From: Sinorhizobium shofinae
GTDB lineage: Bacteria; Pseudomonadota; Alphaproteobacteria; Rhizobiales; Rhizobiaceae
Assembly (NCBI GenBank): GCA_001704765.1
Contig: MBFK01000019.1
Coordinates: 1 to 64,000 of the forward strand
Direction: 5' to 3'
Length of the DNA: 64,000 bases
Within the stretch, counting starts at the first letter, position 1. Each line of letters begins with the position of its first letter. Both the position numbers and the translations under genes were made by a program. Below are positions 27,117 to 36,706 of the stretch, piece after piece. Under the pieces are notes generated by a model. That model searched no databases, had not been told where the DNA came from, and saw nothing but the letters and a program-made list of their open reading frames with translations.

Positions 27117-27436
27117 GCAAGGAGATCGCATGTCCCGCCCCAAATTCATCAGCCTCACCCGGGAAAACACACGCGGCTATTGTTTGACCAGTACATCTGC
27201 ATTCGGAAAATGTGTCAAAGAACTGGGCTCCACCCGGTTTATTGTGCCTGAGATTTACCCCGCCAACATTGTCCGGGCTGCTGTTACAACCGAGACATTT
27301 CGCAACTGTCGATATCAACCTTGAACCGGCAGCACCCCTGGCGCGGACGCTGCGTGCCGCCGGGCCGTCTGTTCGTACAAAGGAACTCCAAAGGCCGGCC
27401 GCCGTTTTCCTTTCGGGGACATCTTGGAGGCCAGAC
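27117..27436 (+). other. short truncated ORF and leader region
   Basis: An AAGGAG site and ATG at 27130 start a 64-residue frame (MSRPKFISLTRENTR...) that ends at 27324 with no family pattern. The good ribosome site right after the decarboxylase suggests the head of a gene whose body was lost. The remaining bases lead to the gene at 27437. Confidence 0.4.
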
Positions 27437-27862
27437 ATGGAGGATCAGCAAATGGCACAGGAAAAACCAATCGGTTCCGCCGTACCGCGCGGAGTCGTCG
27501 ATACCAAGACCGGCACGGTCGGCGTTGCGAACCAGAAGAGCGTGGAAGAGGAAGTCAGGTGGCTTCGTGATCAGGTCAATGCGCTGAAGGACACGCTCGC
27601 CAACCTCGGAATTCCCTCCGGCCGGGCCGTGGCGAACACGGTTATGGACACGGGCCGCAGGGCCGGAGAAGTGGCGCGGGCGCATCCAGCCTGGACTGCC
27701 CTCGCCTTGGTCGGTCTCGTCGGCTTGATCCTGGCAAGCACCAGCCGTCCATCCTGGTACATGCGGCGCTCCTCGCGCATCGAGGACGTAATCTCCGACA
27801 TCGAGGATCGTTTGAGCGAGTTGAAGGAGCGCTATTGGTCGAGTGGCTGGCGGTCCTGGTAA
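27437..27862 (+). CDS. membrane-anchored small protein, DUF883/ElaB-like
   Basis: A 141-residue protein: a disordered start, an amphipathic coiled coil (VEEEVRWLRDQVNALKDTLA) at about 37-60, one membrane helix (AWTALALVGLVGLILAS) at about 91-110, and a charged tail with a short coil. This layout resembles ElaB/YqjD-type ribosome-linked inner-membrane proteins. A GGAGG site is at 27425-27430, six bases before the ATG. Function unknown. Confidence 0.7.
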   Translation: MEDQQMAQEKPIGSAVPRGVVDTKTGTVGVANQKSVEEEVRWLRDQVNALKDTLANLGIPSGRAVANTVMDTGRRAGEVARAHPAWTALALVGLVGLILASTSRPSWYMRRSSRIEDVISDIEDRLSELKERYWSSGWRSW

Positions 27863-28091
27863 AAGGGCCGCTTCTGGGAGATCGCGCGCGATCGACAATT
27901 CGCTAGCGCACCAGCGCCTGCCAATGGAGCAATCGGCTCGATTTGCCGGCGCACCTCGCCTGGGCGCGGCGCTAGCGATCTTATAGCCGCCGCCCAGGCC
28001 GACGTGAAGGGCACATTTCTCGTGCCGACTGTCGGTTTCCAGGAGGGTGGAACGTCTTCAGCTTGTTCGACATGTCAGAGGAGTTCATTCG

Positions 28092-28574
28092 ATGCCTAAG
28101 ATTGTCTCTCATCTCTGGTTCGCAGAGGAAGCTCGCCAAGCCGTCGATTTTTACGTCTCGATCATCCCGAACTCGGCCGTCGCCGGCACGACCACCGTGC
28201 CCGCGGAGACGCCGAGCGGTCCTCCAGGCAGCGTCAAGGTGACCGAGTTCACTTTGGGCGACCAGAATTTCATCGCGCTCGAAGCCGGGCCTCTCGATCC
28301 CTTCAACCACGCCTTCTCGATTCAGGTCCAGTGCGACAGCCAGGAGGAGATAGACCGCATCTGGGACGCGTTCCTCGCCAATGGCGGCGAAGCGGAACAA
28401 TGCGGTTGGCTGAAGGATCGCTGGGGCCTCTCATGGCAGATCGCGCCGCGTGTTCTCGGCGCGATGATGTCCAGCCCAGACCGAGACCGGGCGAAACGGG
28501 CGACTGAGGTGATGCTCGGCATGGTGAAGCTCGACATCGCTGCGCTGGAGCGCGCCTATAACGGAAGAGACTGA
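28092..28574 (+). CDS. VOC-superfamily protein (PhnB/3-demethylubiquinone methyltransferase-like)
   Basis: A 160-residue protein with the PhnB-like pattern: SHLWFAEEARQAVDFYVSII, FTLGDQNFIALEAG, and CGWLKDRWGLSWQIAPRVL. GAGGAG precedes the ATG at 28092. Members are small enzymes or resistance-type binding proteins; the older methyltransferase name is a misnomer. Stand-alone gene on the plus strand. Confidence 0.85.
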   Translation: MPKIVSHLWFAEEARQAVDFYVSIIPNSAVAGTTTVPAETPSGPPGSVKVTEFTLGDQNFIALEAGPLDPFNHAFSIQVQCDSQEEIDRIWDAFLANGGEAEQCGWLKDRWGLSWQIAPRVLGAMMSSPDRDRAKRATEVMLGMVKLDIAALERAYNGRD

Positions 28575-28697
28575 GCGCCGGCTCGGGAATGCCCCCGTTC
28601 CGATCACGACTTCGTGGCTTCAGCACCGTTGCGAGCGGGTTCATTATCCCTGCCCGATCAGTCCGGTAGCTGCAAAGTATTGAAAAGGAGCGACCCG

Positions 28698-29615
28698 ATG
28701 GCGATCACTCGGCGCGCGACCGTTCAGGGACTTGGCATCGGCGCATTGCTGCCGCTCGCGCCTCGGCTGGCTCTTGGCCGGCCGGCCGGAATCCTCACCA
28801 GGCCGATTCCGGCAACCGGAGAACCGATACCGGTGGTCGGACTCGGCACCTGGATCACCTTCAACGTCGGCGACGATCCCGTGTTCCTGGACGAATGTGC
28901 CGCGGTGATCGCCGCCTTTTTCGAGGGCGGTGGCCGGATGATCGATTCCTCACCGATGTACAGCTCCTCTCAGCCAACGATCGGTTACGGTCTTCGCAAG
29001 CTCGGCTACCCGAATCGCCTGTTTTCCGCCGAGAAGGTCTGGATATCTGACCCGGAACAGGGAGAAACACAGATCGAGGCATCACGCGCCTATTGGGGTG
29101 TCGACAAATTCGATCTCATGCAGGTCCACAATCTTGTATCCTGGGAAGAACACCTGCCTGCCCTGTTCGAAATGAAAGCGGCGGGACGACTACGCTATGT
29201 CGGCATCACAACGTCCGAAGGGCGCAGGCATCGGGAAATCGAGAGCATCATGGCGCGCCAGCCAATCGACTTCGTCCAGGCCACTTACAATATCCTCGAC
29301 CGCGAGATCGAGGAGCGCATCCTGCCCTTGGCCCAGGAAAAAGGGATCGCCGTCATCGTCAACCGGCCGTTCAGACAGGGTGACCTGATCCGCCAATTCG
29401 AGGACGAGCCGCTGCCGGGCTGGTTCGCGGAGACGGGCGCCCGCAACTGGGCCCAGTTCCTGCTGAAATTCATCATCTCCCATCCGGCGGTCACCTGCGC
29501 CATCCCGGCGACCACCAGCGTCGACCATGTGCGCGAGAACCTCGAGGCTGCAAGCGGCATCCTGCCGGACGAGAAGATGCGCCGGCGGATGATCGACCAT
29601 GTGGAAACGCTGTGA
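28698..29615 (+). CDS. aldo/keto reductase with Tat-like signal
   Basis: A 305-residue TIM-barrel aldo/keto reductase. Residues 1-27 read TRRATVQGLGIGALLPLAPR, a twin-arginine-type signal, so it is probably exported. MIDSSPMY carries the Asp and Tyr of the active site; AEKVWIS holds the Lys, and MQVHN the His. The C-terminal AIPATTSVDHVRENL region binds NADPH in the family. GGAGCG precedes the ATG at 28698. The next gene is a small membrane protein 34 bases on. Confidence 0.87.
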   Translation: MAITRRATVQGLGIGALLPLAPRLALGRPAGILTRPIPATGEPIPVVGLGTWITFNVGDDPVFLDECAAVIAAFFEGGGRMIDSSPMYSSSQPTIGYGLRKLGYPNRLFSAEKVWISDPEQGETQIEASRAYWGVDKFDLMQVHNLVSWEEHLPALFEMKAAGRLRYVGITTSEGRRHREIESIMARQPIDFVQATYNILDREIEERILPLAQEKGIAVIVNRPFRQGDLIRQFEDEPLPGWFAETGARNWAQFLLKFIISHPAVTCAIPATTSVDHVRENLEAASGILPDEKMRRRMIDHVETL

Positions 29616-29649
29616 GAAGCCGCCCGGCTCCTGATCGGGATTCTGGCTG

Positions 29650-30309
29650 ATGTCCGAATGGGCGACCTACACGCTCTCCGATTTCCTGATGTTCTCGCCG
29701 CGCGTCTATTTCCGCCTTATCGAACGCTACAATCAGGAATTCTGGCCGCTTCAGCTCGTCTGGATCGCCGGCGCATTTCTTATCCTGATACCGGCAACGA
29801 CGCGCGTGCCGCGCGCCCGTGTTGCGATCTTTCCGCTCCTTGCAGCGGCCTGGGTCTTCTGCGCCTGGCAATTCCTGTGGGAGCGCTACGCCGCGATCAA
29901 TTGGGGCATGTCCTATGCGGCAACCGCCTTGCTACTACAGGCCGGATTGTTGGCTCTGTGGCCCGGCCCGGCAAGGCAAGCCGACCGGCCCGCAAGCCGG
30001 TTGCAGCACCGCGGCGGCATCGGCCTCATGCTTTTTGGCTTGCTCGTCTATCCTTGCCTCGCCTTGTTGGCGGGGCGCTCCCTCGCCGCGGCCGAGACAT
30101 TCGCCATGATGCCGGATCCGACGGCGACGACGACACTCGGCACCGTACTGGCGGAATCCAGGAAGCGGGGCTGGCTGCTCCTGCCGATCCCTCTTCTCTG
30201 GTGCGCCTTCAGCGGCCTGACCCTCCTTGCACTGGAGGACGCCGGTTCCTGGGCCCCGTTCGCCGCCCTTGTCGCGACGCTCGCACTTTTGCTGGCGGGC
30301 CGGCGCTGA
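29650..30309 (+). CDS. DUF6064-family membrane protein
   Basis: A 219-residue protein with six hydrophobic segments. The family opening is clear: YNQEFWPLQLVWIAGAFLIL, and later FAMMPDPTATTTLGTVLA in a loop. Function unknown. It follows the aldo/keto reductase at operon distance and ends 20 bases from the oppositely directed ABC permease gene. Confidence 0.78.
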   Translation: MSEWATYTLSDFLMFSPRVYFRLIERYNQEFWPLQLVWIAGAFLILIPATTRVPRARVAIFPLLAAAWVFCAWQFLWERYAAINWGMSYAATALLLQAGLLALWPGPARQADRPASRLQHRGGIGLMLFGLLVYPCLALLAGRSLAAAETFAMMPDPTATTTLGTVLAESRKRGWLLLPIPLLWCAFSGLTLLALEDAGSWAPFAALVATLALLLAGRR

Positions 30310-30329
30310 CGACCATTCGAGCGGGTTGA

Positions 30330-31229
30330 TCACTCCTTGACCGCGCCCGTCATCGACGAAACGTAATAGTCGACGAAGAACGAATAGAGGATGACCACGG
30401 GCAGCGAGCCGAACAGCGCGCCGGCCATTAGCGCGCCCCATTCGAACACATCGCCGCGCACCAGCTCCGTCAGCACGCCGACCGGCACGGTCTTGTTCTC
30501 CGACGACTGGATGAATGTCAGCGCATAGATGAACTCGTTCCAGGAAAGCGTGAAGGCGAAGATGCCGGCCGATATCAGTCCCGGCACGGCGAGCGGCAGG
30601 ATGATCCTGACGAGGATCTGCCAGCGCGTCGCCCCGTCCACCAGCGCGCTTTCCTCCAACTCGAACGGGATCGAGCGGAAATAACCCATGAGCAACCAGG
30701 TGCAGAATGGAATGAGGAAGGTCGGATAGGTGAAGATCAGCGCCAGCTTGGAATCGTAGATCCCGAACTTGAAGACGATGAAGGCGAGCGGGATGAACAG
30801 GATCGACGGCGGCACCAGATAGGCGAGGAAGATCATCAGCCCGACAGGCCGCGAGCCGGTGAAGCGCACCCGCTCGATCGCATAAGCCGCGAAGATCGAC
30901 GCCGCCAGCGAAAGGATCGTCGAACCGAGGGCGACGAGCATCGTGTTCCACAGCCAACCCGGATAGGAGGTCTCGAAGAGCAGATATTTGATATGATCGA
31001 GGGTCGGGCCGACCACCCAGAAGGGGCTGTAATTGTTGTAGTCGGTGAGCTGTGAATTCGGCTTCACCGCCGTGATGGCCATCCAGTAGAACGGGAAGAG
31101 CAGCACGAAGACGAATACCGCCATCGGCAGGTAGAGGGTGACGATCCGACGTGGCAGGCGGTTGAGATAGCTCATGCCCTCGGCGGTATCGGTGAGGACC
31201 TCGTCTTGCATTTTCGTGGTCGTGTTCAT
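30330..31229 (-). CDS. sugar-type ABC transporter permease, MalG-like
   Basis: A 299-residue permease with six membrane helices and the EAA-loop variant LEESALVDGATRWQILVRII near residues 190-210. A GGGAGGATAAG leader precedes the ATG, 15 bases after the other permease. Last gene of the GntR-controlled operon; forms the pore with its partner. Likely imports a four-carbon acid sugar such as erythronate, judged from the operon (inference). Confidence 0.92.
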   Translation of the reverse strand: MNTTTKMQDEVLTDTAEGMSYLNRLPRRIVTLYLPMAVFVFVLLFPFYWMAITAVKPNSQLTDYNNYSPFWVVGPTLDHIKYLLFETSYPGWLWNTMLVALGSTILSLAASIFAAYAIERVRFTGSRPVGLMIFLAYLVPPSILFIPLAFIVFKFGIYDSKLALIFTYPTFLIPFCTWLLMGYFRSIPFELEESALVDGATRWQILVRIILPLAVPGLISAGIFAFTLSWNEFIYALTFIQSSENKTVPVGVLTELVRGDVFEWGALMAGALFGSLPVVILYSFFVDYYVSSMTGAVKE

Positions 31230-31244
31230 CTTATCCTCCCGGTA

Positions 31245-32177
31245 TCAATCCTGGCCGCCCTGTTGCCATTTGCGGCGCTGCAGGCCGAAGAAGCTGAACA
31301 TGATGGCGGCAAGCAGGAAGGGCACCATGGCGACGGCAATCGCCGCCCCTTCGCCGAGCTGGCCGCCCGGAATGCCGCGCTGGAAGGAAAGCGTCGCCAT
31401 CAAATGGGTGGCGTTTACCGGCCCGCCCTTGGTCAGCACGTAGATGAGCTGGAAATCGGTGAAGGTGAAGAGCACCGAGAAGGTCATCACGACGGCGATG
31501 ATCGGCGTCAGCATCGGCAGGGTCACATAGCGGAACCGCTGCCAACTGGTGGCGCCGTCGAGCGAGGCTGCCTCCTGCAGCGACGCCGGGATCGTCTGTA
31601 GTCCGGCGAGCAGCGAGATCGCCACGAAAGGAATGCCGCGCCAGACATTGGCGGCAATGACCGAGGCGCGCGCGTTCGTCGGGTCGCCGAGGAAATTGAT
31701 CGGTCCGTCGATAAGGCCGAGCTGCATCAGCGACCAGGAAATGATCGAGAACTGCGAATCATAGATCCACCAGAAGGCAAGAGCCGAGAGTACCGTCGGC
31801 ACGACCCAGGGCAGAAGCACGATGGCGCGGAAGAAGGATTTGAACGGCAGGTTTTCGTTGAGCAGCAGCGCCAGCCACAGGCCGAGCGCGAACTTCAGGA
31901 TCGACGCCACGAAAGTATAAAGCAGCGTGTTGAAGACCGAGAGCCAGAAGACCGAGTCCCGCGCCAGGAACACGTAGTTCTCGAGCCCGATGAAGATACC
32001 GTCGCGGCCGATGCGGGTGTCGGTGAAGCCGAGCCAGACGCCGAGCCCCAGCGGATAGGTGAGAAAGCAGATGAGAAAGACGGCGGCCGGCAGCATGAAA
32101 AGCAGGCCGAGCACATTGTTGTTCTGCATCAGCGAAGCCATGGCAGATGGCGGCTTTCCGGACGACGTAATGGACAT
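31245..32177 (-). CDS. sugar-type ABC transporter permease, MalF-like
   Basis: A 310-residue permease with six helices and the EAA loop LQEAASLDGATSWQRFRYVT. The start MSITSSGKPP follows CCGGAGAAA. Located between the binding protein and the second permease in a CUT1-type transporter. Confidence 0.92.
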   Translation of the reverse strand: MSITSSGKPPSAMASLMQNNNVLGLLFMLPAAVFLICFLTYPLGLGVWLGFTDTRIGRDGIFIGLENYVFLARDSVFWLSVFNTLLYTFVASILKFALGLWLALLLNENLPFKSFFRAIVLLPWVVPTVLSALAFWWIYDSQFSIISWSLMQLGLIDGPINFLGDPTNARASVIAANVWRGIPFVAISLLAGLQTIPASLQEAASLDGATSWQRFRYVTLPMLTPIIAVVMTFSVLFTFTDFQLIYVLTKGGPVNATHLMATLSFQRGIPGGQLGEGAAIAVAMVPFLLAAIMFSFFGLQRRKWQQGGQD

Positions 32178-32277
32178 CGAATTTCTCCGGCCACGAAATG
32201 GGTTCAGAACCTGAGCCGGCGACCTGCGCCGCCGGCATCATTGATGGTCATGGCGGCCGATAAGCCGCCAGAAGGGA

Positions 32278-33594
32278 TCAGACGCGATAGTAGCGGTTTG
32301 CCCGCCGTTCGGCCTCGGCTACGGCGTCCTCGGGCGTCATCTGGCCGGTCACCGCGGTCGCGAACATATCGACCAGCACGTAATCGGCCATGACCCCTGC
32401 CGAAGCGTAGCCGAGCGGGCCCGCATAACCGTTCGGCCGCAGCGTTTCCGAAGCGCGCGCATAGGGCGCGTGGATCGGATCGGCGGTCCAGACCGGGTTG
32501 TTGGCGAAGGCCTTCAGCGGCTGGCAGCAATAGGCGCTCGAGCCTTCGATCCAGGCATTCATCTGGTCGGCTTCCATCATGAACTTGATGTAGGCCTTGG
32601 CCGCTTCGGGATATTTGCTGTGGTTGAAGAGCAGGATCGAGCTCGTCTGGTGAAGCTCGACGCTCTGGCCAACCGGGCCGATCGGGAAGTTGGTCGTGCG
32701 GATATCCGCCGCCAGCTCGGCGAGCGCAGCGTCCTTCTTGGCAGCATAATAGAGCGAGACGCCGTTCGCCGTCAGCGATACCTGCCCGGCGAGGAAGGCG
32801 CGGTTGTTGTTGATGTCGAGCCAGCTTTCGGTCCCGGGAATGAAGGTCTCGTAGAGGGCCTTCGCATAATTGATCGCCGCCAGCGTCTCCGGGCTGTTGA
32901 TGGTGACCTTGCCGCTTTCGTCGACCATCTTGCCGCCGTGGCTCCAGAGCAGCCAGTGGGCGTAGTTGTTGCCGTCGCCGACCGCCTTGCCATGCGGGAA
33001 GCCGGGCGGCGTCCCCTTGGCCTTCATCGCCTTGCAGAGCTCGAGGAAGCCCGCCGTGTCCTTCGGGAATTCGCTGAAGCCCGCCGCCTTCATATGACTG
33101 TCGCGGTAGCAGACGGCGTTGCCGATCGCCGTCAGCGGCATGGCGATGAACTTGTCGTCGCGGGTCGCATAACCCTTCAGACCATCATACCAGCCGCCAT
33201 ATTTGTTGCCGAGGTAATTGGCGAGCTCGGTAACGTCGACGAGCTTGTCCGGGTATTGATGCGCATCGTCGAACCAGCACATCACCATGTCCGGACCGGA
33301 GCCGACATTCGCGGCGACGGCCGCCTTCGGGCGAATGTCCTCCCAGCTTTCCTTGTCGATGCGGACCTCGACGCCGCTCGCCTCGGTGAACTTCTTGGTG
33401 TTGGCAAGCCAGGCCTCCTCGTCGCCCTTGACGAAGGGGGTCCACCTCAGAAGCCTGAGGCTTGCGCCTTCTTCCGGTTTGTAGCTCGGCTCGGCGGCTT
33501 GCGCGAAGGATGGGCGGACCGCGAGCGGCGATAGGCCTGCTATACCGGCAAGCGCCGCGGAACCTGCGAGAAAGTCACGTCTCTTTATCGGCAT
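32278..33594 (-). CDS. ABC transporter periplasmic binding protein, CUT1 family
   Basis: A 438-residue family-1 solute-binding protein. A Tat signal (KRRDFLAGSAALAGIAGL) is at the N-terminus and cleavage is near FAQAAEP. The ATG at 33594 has an AGGAGGAG site; a longer upstream frame has none. It should bind the imported sugar acid in the periplasm. The gene is 147 bases after the ATPase gene, with a small inverted repeat (33614-33620, 33643-33649) in between that may stabilise or separate the messages. Confidence 0.92.
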   Translation of the reverse strand: MPIKRRDFLAGSAALAGIAGLSPLAVRPSFAQAAEPSYKPEEGASLRLLRWTPFVKGDEEAWLANTKKFTEASGVEVRIDKESWEDIRPKAAVAANVGSGPDMVMCWFDDAHQYPDKLVDVTELANYLGNKYGGWYDGLKGYATRDDKFIAMPLTAIGNAVCYRDSHMKAAGFSEFPKDTAGFLELCKAMKAKGTPPGFPHGKAVGDGNNYAHWLLWSHGGKMVDESGKVTINSPETLAAINYAKALYETFIPGTESWLDINNNRAFLAGQVSLTANGVSLYYAAKKDAALAELAADIRTTNFPIGPVGQSVELHQTSSILLFNHSKYPEAAKAYIKFMMEADQMNAWIEGSSAYCCQPLKAFANNPVWTADPIHAPYARASETLRPNGYAGPLGYASAGVMADYVLVDMFATAVTGQMTPEDAVAEAERRANRYYRV

Positions 33595-33741
33595 TGGTAC
33601 TCCTCCTTGAAACAGCGGGAGCATTTCTTCCGGCATTCGCCGTCCCGCTTGGCAAATGCGGCAACCCCGATGCCCGGCCATTGCCTGGCACCACCCGCGC
33701 GGCATCGAGGAAGGCTCCTCTCCTTCCCCTCCGCTCGGGCA

Positions 33742-34809
33742 TCAGTCGAACAATCGTCGTCCGGTTTCGGCGTCGAAAAGGTGAACATGAGCGCCGTCGA
33801 TCGCCAGGCGGATCGTCTCGCCGGGTTTGGCATTCACCCTTTCGCGAAAGACACAGGTCACGTCGTTGCCGCCGAGCTTGGCGATCATCTGCGTTTCGTA
33901 GCCGGTCGGCTCGATCACCACGACCTCGGCGGGCAGACCGTTCGGGTCGAGCGACATGTATTCGGGCCGGAGGCCATAGACGAGATCGCGGCCCCGGGCG
34001 GCCGCAGTTGGCCGGGCGACGGGAAGCGCCGTGCCGTTCGCGGTCATGAAGGCCGTCGGATCTTCGGGGTGAAGCCGGCCGCGGATCATGTTCATTGCCG
34101 GCGAGCCGATGAAGCCGGCGACGAAGAGATTGGCCGGATGGTCGTAGAGATCGAGCGGCGCGCCGAGCTGCTCGACGATGCCGTCATGCATGACAACGAT
34201 CTTATCGGCCATAGTCATCGCCTCGATCTGGTCATGGGTGACATAGACCGTCGTCGTCTTCAGCCGCTGGTGCAACTCCTTGATCTCGGCACGCATGGCG
34301 ACGCGCAGCTTCGCGTCGAGGTTCGAGAGCGGTTCGTCGAACAGGAACACCTGCGGGTCGCGCACGATCGCCCGGCCCATGGCAACGCGCTGGCGCTGGC
34401 CACCGGAAAGCTGGCGCGGATAGCGGTCGAGCAGTTTCGAGAGCCCCAGGATTTCCGCCGCCACGCCGACCCGCTTGTCGATCTCCGCCTTCGGCGTCCG
34501 TGCCAGCATCAGCGAGAAGGCCATATTGTCGGCGACCGTCATATGCGGATAGAGCGCGTAGTTCTGGAACACCATGGCAATGTCCCGGTCTTTGGGAGGC
34601 AGCCGGTTGACGACGCGGTCGCCGATGCGGATCTCTCCCGCCGTGATGTTCTCGAGACCCGCCAGCATCCTGAGCAAGGTCGATTTTCCGCAGCCGGACG
34701 GACCGACGAGAATGACGAACTCGCCGTCCTCGATTTCGATGTTTACGCCCTTGATGATGGGAAAGGCCCCGAAGGATTTCCGGACATCGACAAAATCCAC
34801 GCCTGCCAT
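33742..34809 (-). CDS. ABC transporter ATPase, UgpC/MsmX type
   Basis: A 355-residue ATPase: Walker A GPSGCGKST, signature LSGGQRQRVAMGRAI, Walker B VFLFDEPLSNLD, switch His in YVTHDQIEA, and a C-terminal TOBE regulatory domain. Powers the CUT1 transporter below it in the operon. Confidence 0.95.
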   Translation of the reverse strand: MAGVDFVDVRKSFGAFPIIKGVNIEIEDGEFVILVGPSGCGKSTLLRMLAGLENITAGEIRIGDRVVNRLPPKDRDIAMVFQNYALYPHMTVADNMAFSLMLARTPKAEIDKRVGVAAEILGLSKLLDRYPRQLSGGQRQRVAMGRAIVRDPQVFLFDEPLSNLDAKLRVAMRAEIKELHQRLKTTTVYVTHDQIEAMTMADKIVVMHDGIVEQLGAPLDLYDHPANLFVAGFIGSPAMNMIRGRLHPEDPTAFMTANGTALPVARPTAAARGRDLVYGLRPEYMSLDPNGLPAEVVVIEPTGYETQMIAKLGGNDVTCVFRERVNAKPGETIRLAIDGAHVHLFDAETGRRLFD

Positions 34810-34849
34810 TTGCGTTCCTCCCAGAACTGGTTCCTGCCTCTGCCGCCGG

Positions 34850-34890
34850 CCGCCAATACCCCATCCCCCGAACCCTGCGGATATTGGCGG
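34850..34890. repeat. intercistronic inverted repeat
   Basis: Arms CCGCCAATA (34850-34858) and TATTGGCGG (34882-34890), nine perfect pairs and a 23-base loop, between the SDR gene and the ABC ATPase gene. No T-run, so more likely an mRNA stem than a terminator. Confidence 0.5.
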
Positions 34891-34909
34891 AAGGGCAAAG
34901 GCTTTGATC

Positions 34910-35686
34910 CTATCCGCGGCCGACCAACGGCATCTTCGTCGCCATCACCGTCATCGTCAGCACGTTTGCCGTGAGCGGCAAGCTTGCCATGTAGACGACG
35001 GCCTCGGCGACATGCTCGACCGGAATCGTCGGCTCCGGCGCGATCTCGCCATTGGCCTGCAACACGCCGCTGCTCATCTTCTGCGTCATATCGGTTGCAG
35101 CATTGCCGATATCGATCTGCCCGCAGGCGATGTCGAATGGCCGCCCGTCGAGCGCCGTCGACTTGGTAAGCCCGGTGATCGCGTGCTTGGTCGCGGTGTA
35201 GGGTGCCGAATTGGGCCGGGGCGTCGTCGCCGAAATCGACCCGTTATTGATGATCCGACCGCCGCGCGGGTCCTGCGCCTTCATCAGCCGGAAAGCCTGT
35301 TGGGTGCAGAGGAAGGCGCCGGTCAGGTTCGCGGCAAGTATTGCGCTCCATTGCTCGAACGTCACCTCTTCGAGCGGAACGGGTGGCACGGTCGAACCGG
35401 CATTGTTGACAAGCAGGTCGAGCCGCCCGAACTCTGCCCGGATCGCATCGAAAAGCGCCGCAACCTGTCCGGGGTCGCCGACATCGCAGGTGATCGCCCG
35501 GACATTGCCGCCGGTTTCCGCGGCGATATCCGCCGCCGCCCTCTGCAACACATCCGGGCGGCGCCCCGTGATGACGAGGAGGTAGCCCTCGGCGCTCAGT
35601 CCCCTTGCGATCCCGCGCCCGACGCCGGAACCTCCGCCTGTCACCAGAGCGATCTTTCCATCGCCCGATCTCTTGCCTTGCGTCAT
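34910..35686 (-). CDS. short-chain dehydrogenase in the erythronate operon
   Basis: A 258-residue classical [15 protein letters not shown] cofactor site, LLVNNAGST, catalytic Ser in NNGSIS, and YTATK (Y-x3-K). The ATG at 35686 is one base after the DenD stop. A second oxidoreductase beside DenD may act on another four-carbon acid or an aldose precursor; the sequence does not say which. Confidence 0.88.
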   Translation of the reverse strand: MTQGKRSGDGKIALVTGGGSGVGRGIARGLSAEGYLLVITGRRPDVLQRAAADIAAETGGNVRAITCDVGDPGQVAALFDAIRAEFGRLDLLVNNAGSTVPPVPLEEVTFEQWSAILAANLTGAFLCTQQAFRLMKAQDPRGGRIINNGSISATTPRPNSAPYTATKHAITGLTKSTALDGRPFDIACGQIDIGNAATDMTQKMSSGVLQANGEIAPEPTIPVEHVAEAVVYMASLPLTANVLTMTVMATKMPLVGRG

Positions 35687-35687
35687 G

Positions 35688-36671
35688 TCAGATCTTCCCC
35701 CCGAGTTCGTCCTCGATATGGATCCGGATGATCTCGTCGAAGCTGCTTTCGGCCGTAAAGCCCAGTTCCCGAGCACGGCGCGCATCGAAATTCGTCGGCC
35801 AGCCGGCGACGATCGCGCTGATGACCGGGTCCGGTTCGCGGCGAATGAGGCTCACGGCCTTCGGGCCGGCAATGCGCTTCAGCGCCTCGATCTCCTCGCC
35901 CACGAGCGCGGATAATCCCGGCATGGTCAGATTGCGCCGCGGGCCGATCCGGCCTGTATCCATTCGCGCGGCGTCGACGAAGAAGCCCACGGCCGATCGC
36001 GGGCTTGCGAACCAGTGCCGAACGTTTTCATCGACTGGAAGCGTGGCCTCCTGCCCGGCGAGCGGCTCGCGCAGGATGTTGGAGAAGAAGCCGGATGCCG
36101 CCTTGTTCGGCTTGCCCGGTCGGATGCAGATGGTCGGCAGGCGGATGCCGATACCGTCGAAGAAGCCGCGCCGCGAATAATCGGCAAGCAGCAATTCGCA
36201 GATCGCTTTCTGCGTGCCATAGCTCGTCAGCGGCGTCGTAAAGAACTCGTCGCCGATCTTTTCCGGGAACGGCTGGCCAAAGACGGCAATCGAGGAAGCG
36301 AAAATGAGACGCGGCGAATAGTGCTCGCGTTGACCCTCCCGGCGGATGGCCTCGAAGAGCGCTCGCGTCCCGTCGAGATTGACGCGATAGCCCTTGTCGA
36401 AATCTGCCTCGGCCTCGCCCGAAACGATCGCCGCGAGGTGAAAGATGACGTCCGGCCGTGTCGCGACGAGCTGCTCGGTGCTGCCTTCCGATGAGAGATC
36501 GAGCGCCAGCGCCGTCGAGATTGCGGAATACGCCGCGGCAATCGGAGGTTCGATCACGTCCACCAAGGTCAGCCGGGCGATCTCATAACCGAGGGCGCCC
36601 GGCTCGGCCGCCAGTTTCTCGACGAGTTTCCGGCCGATCATGCCGGCCGCACCAATGATCATCACATGCAT
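35688..36671 (-). CDS. denD: D-erythronate dehydrogenase
   Basis: A 327-residue extended SDR that opens [16 protein letters not shown] (Rossmann GxxGxxG) and has a YGTQK active site and FASSIAVFG upstream of it. Family role: NAD-dependent oxidation of D-erythronate to 2-dehydro-erythronate, the entry step of the acid-sugar pathway. The presence of otnC, otnI, otnK and ltnD nearby supports this assignment over other sugar epimerase-like SDRs. The start at 36671 is chosen by the family; 35 bases after the GntR gene. Confidence 0.85.
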   Translation of the reverse strand: MHVMIIGAAGMIGRKLVEKLAAEPGALGYEIARLTLVDVIEPPIAAAYSAISTALALDLSSEGSTEQLVATRPDVIFHLAAIVSGEAEADFDKGYRVNLDGTRALFEAIRREGQREHYSPRLIFASSIAVFGQPFPEKIGDEFFTTPLTSYGTQKAICELLLADYSRRGFFDGIGIRLPTICIRPGKPNKAASGFFSNILREPLAGQEATLPVDENVRHWFASPRSAVGFFVDAARMDTGRIGPRRNLTMPGLSALVGEEIEALKRIAGPKAVSLIRREPDPVISAIVAGWPTNFDARRARELGFTAESSFDEIIRIHIEDELGGKI

Positions 36672-36706
36672 TCGCGGCGAACCTCCTCCGTTCGGCCACA
36701 CCCGGA

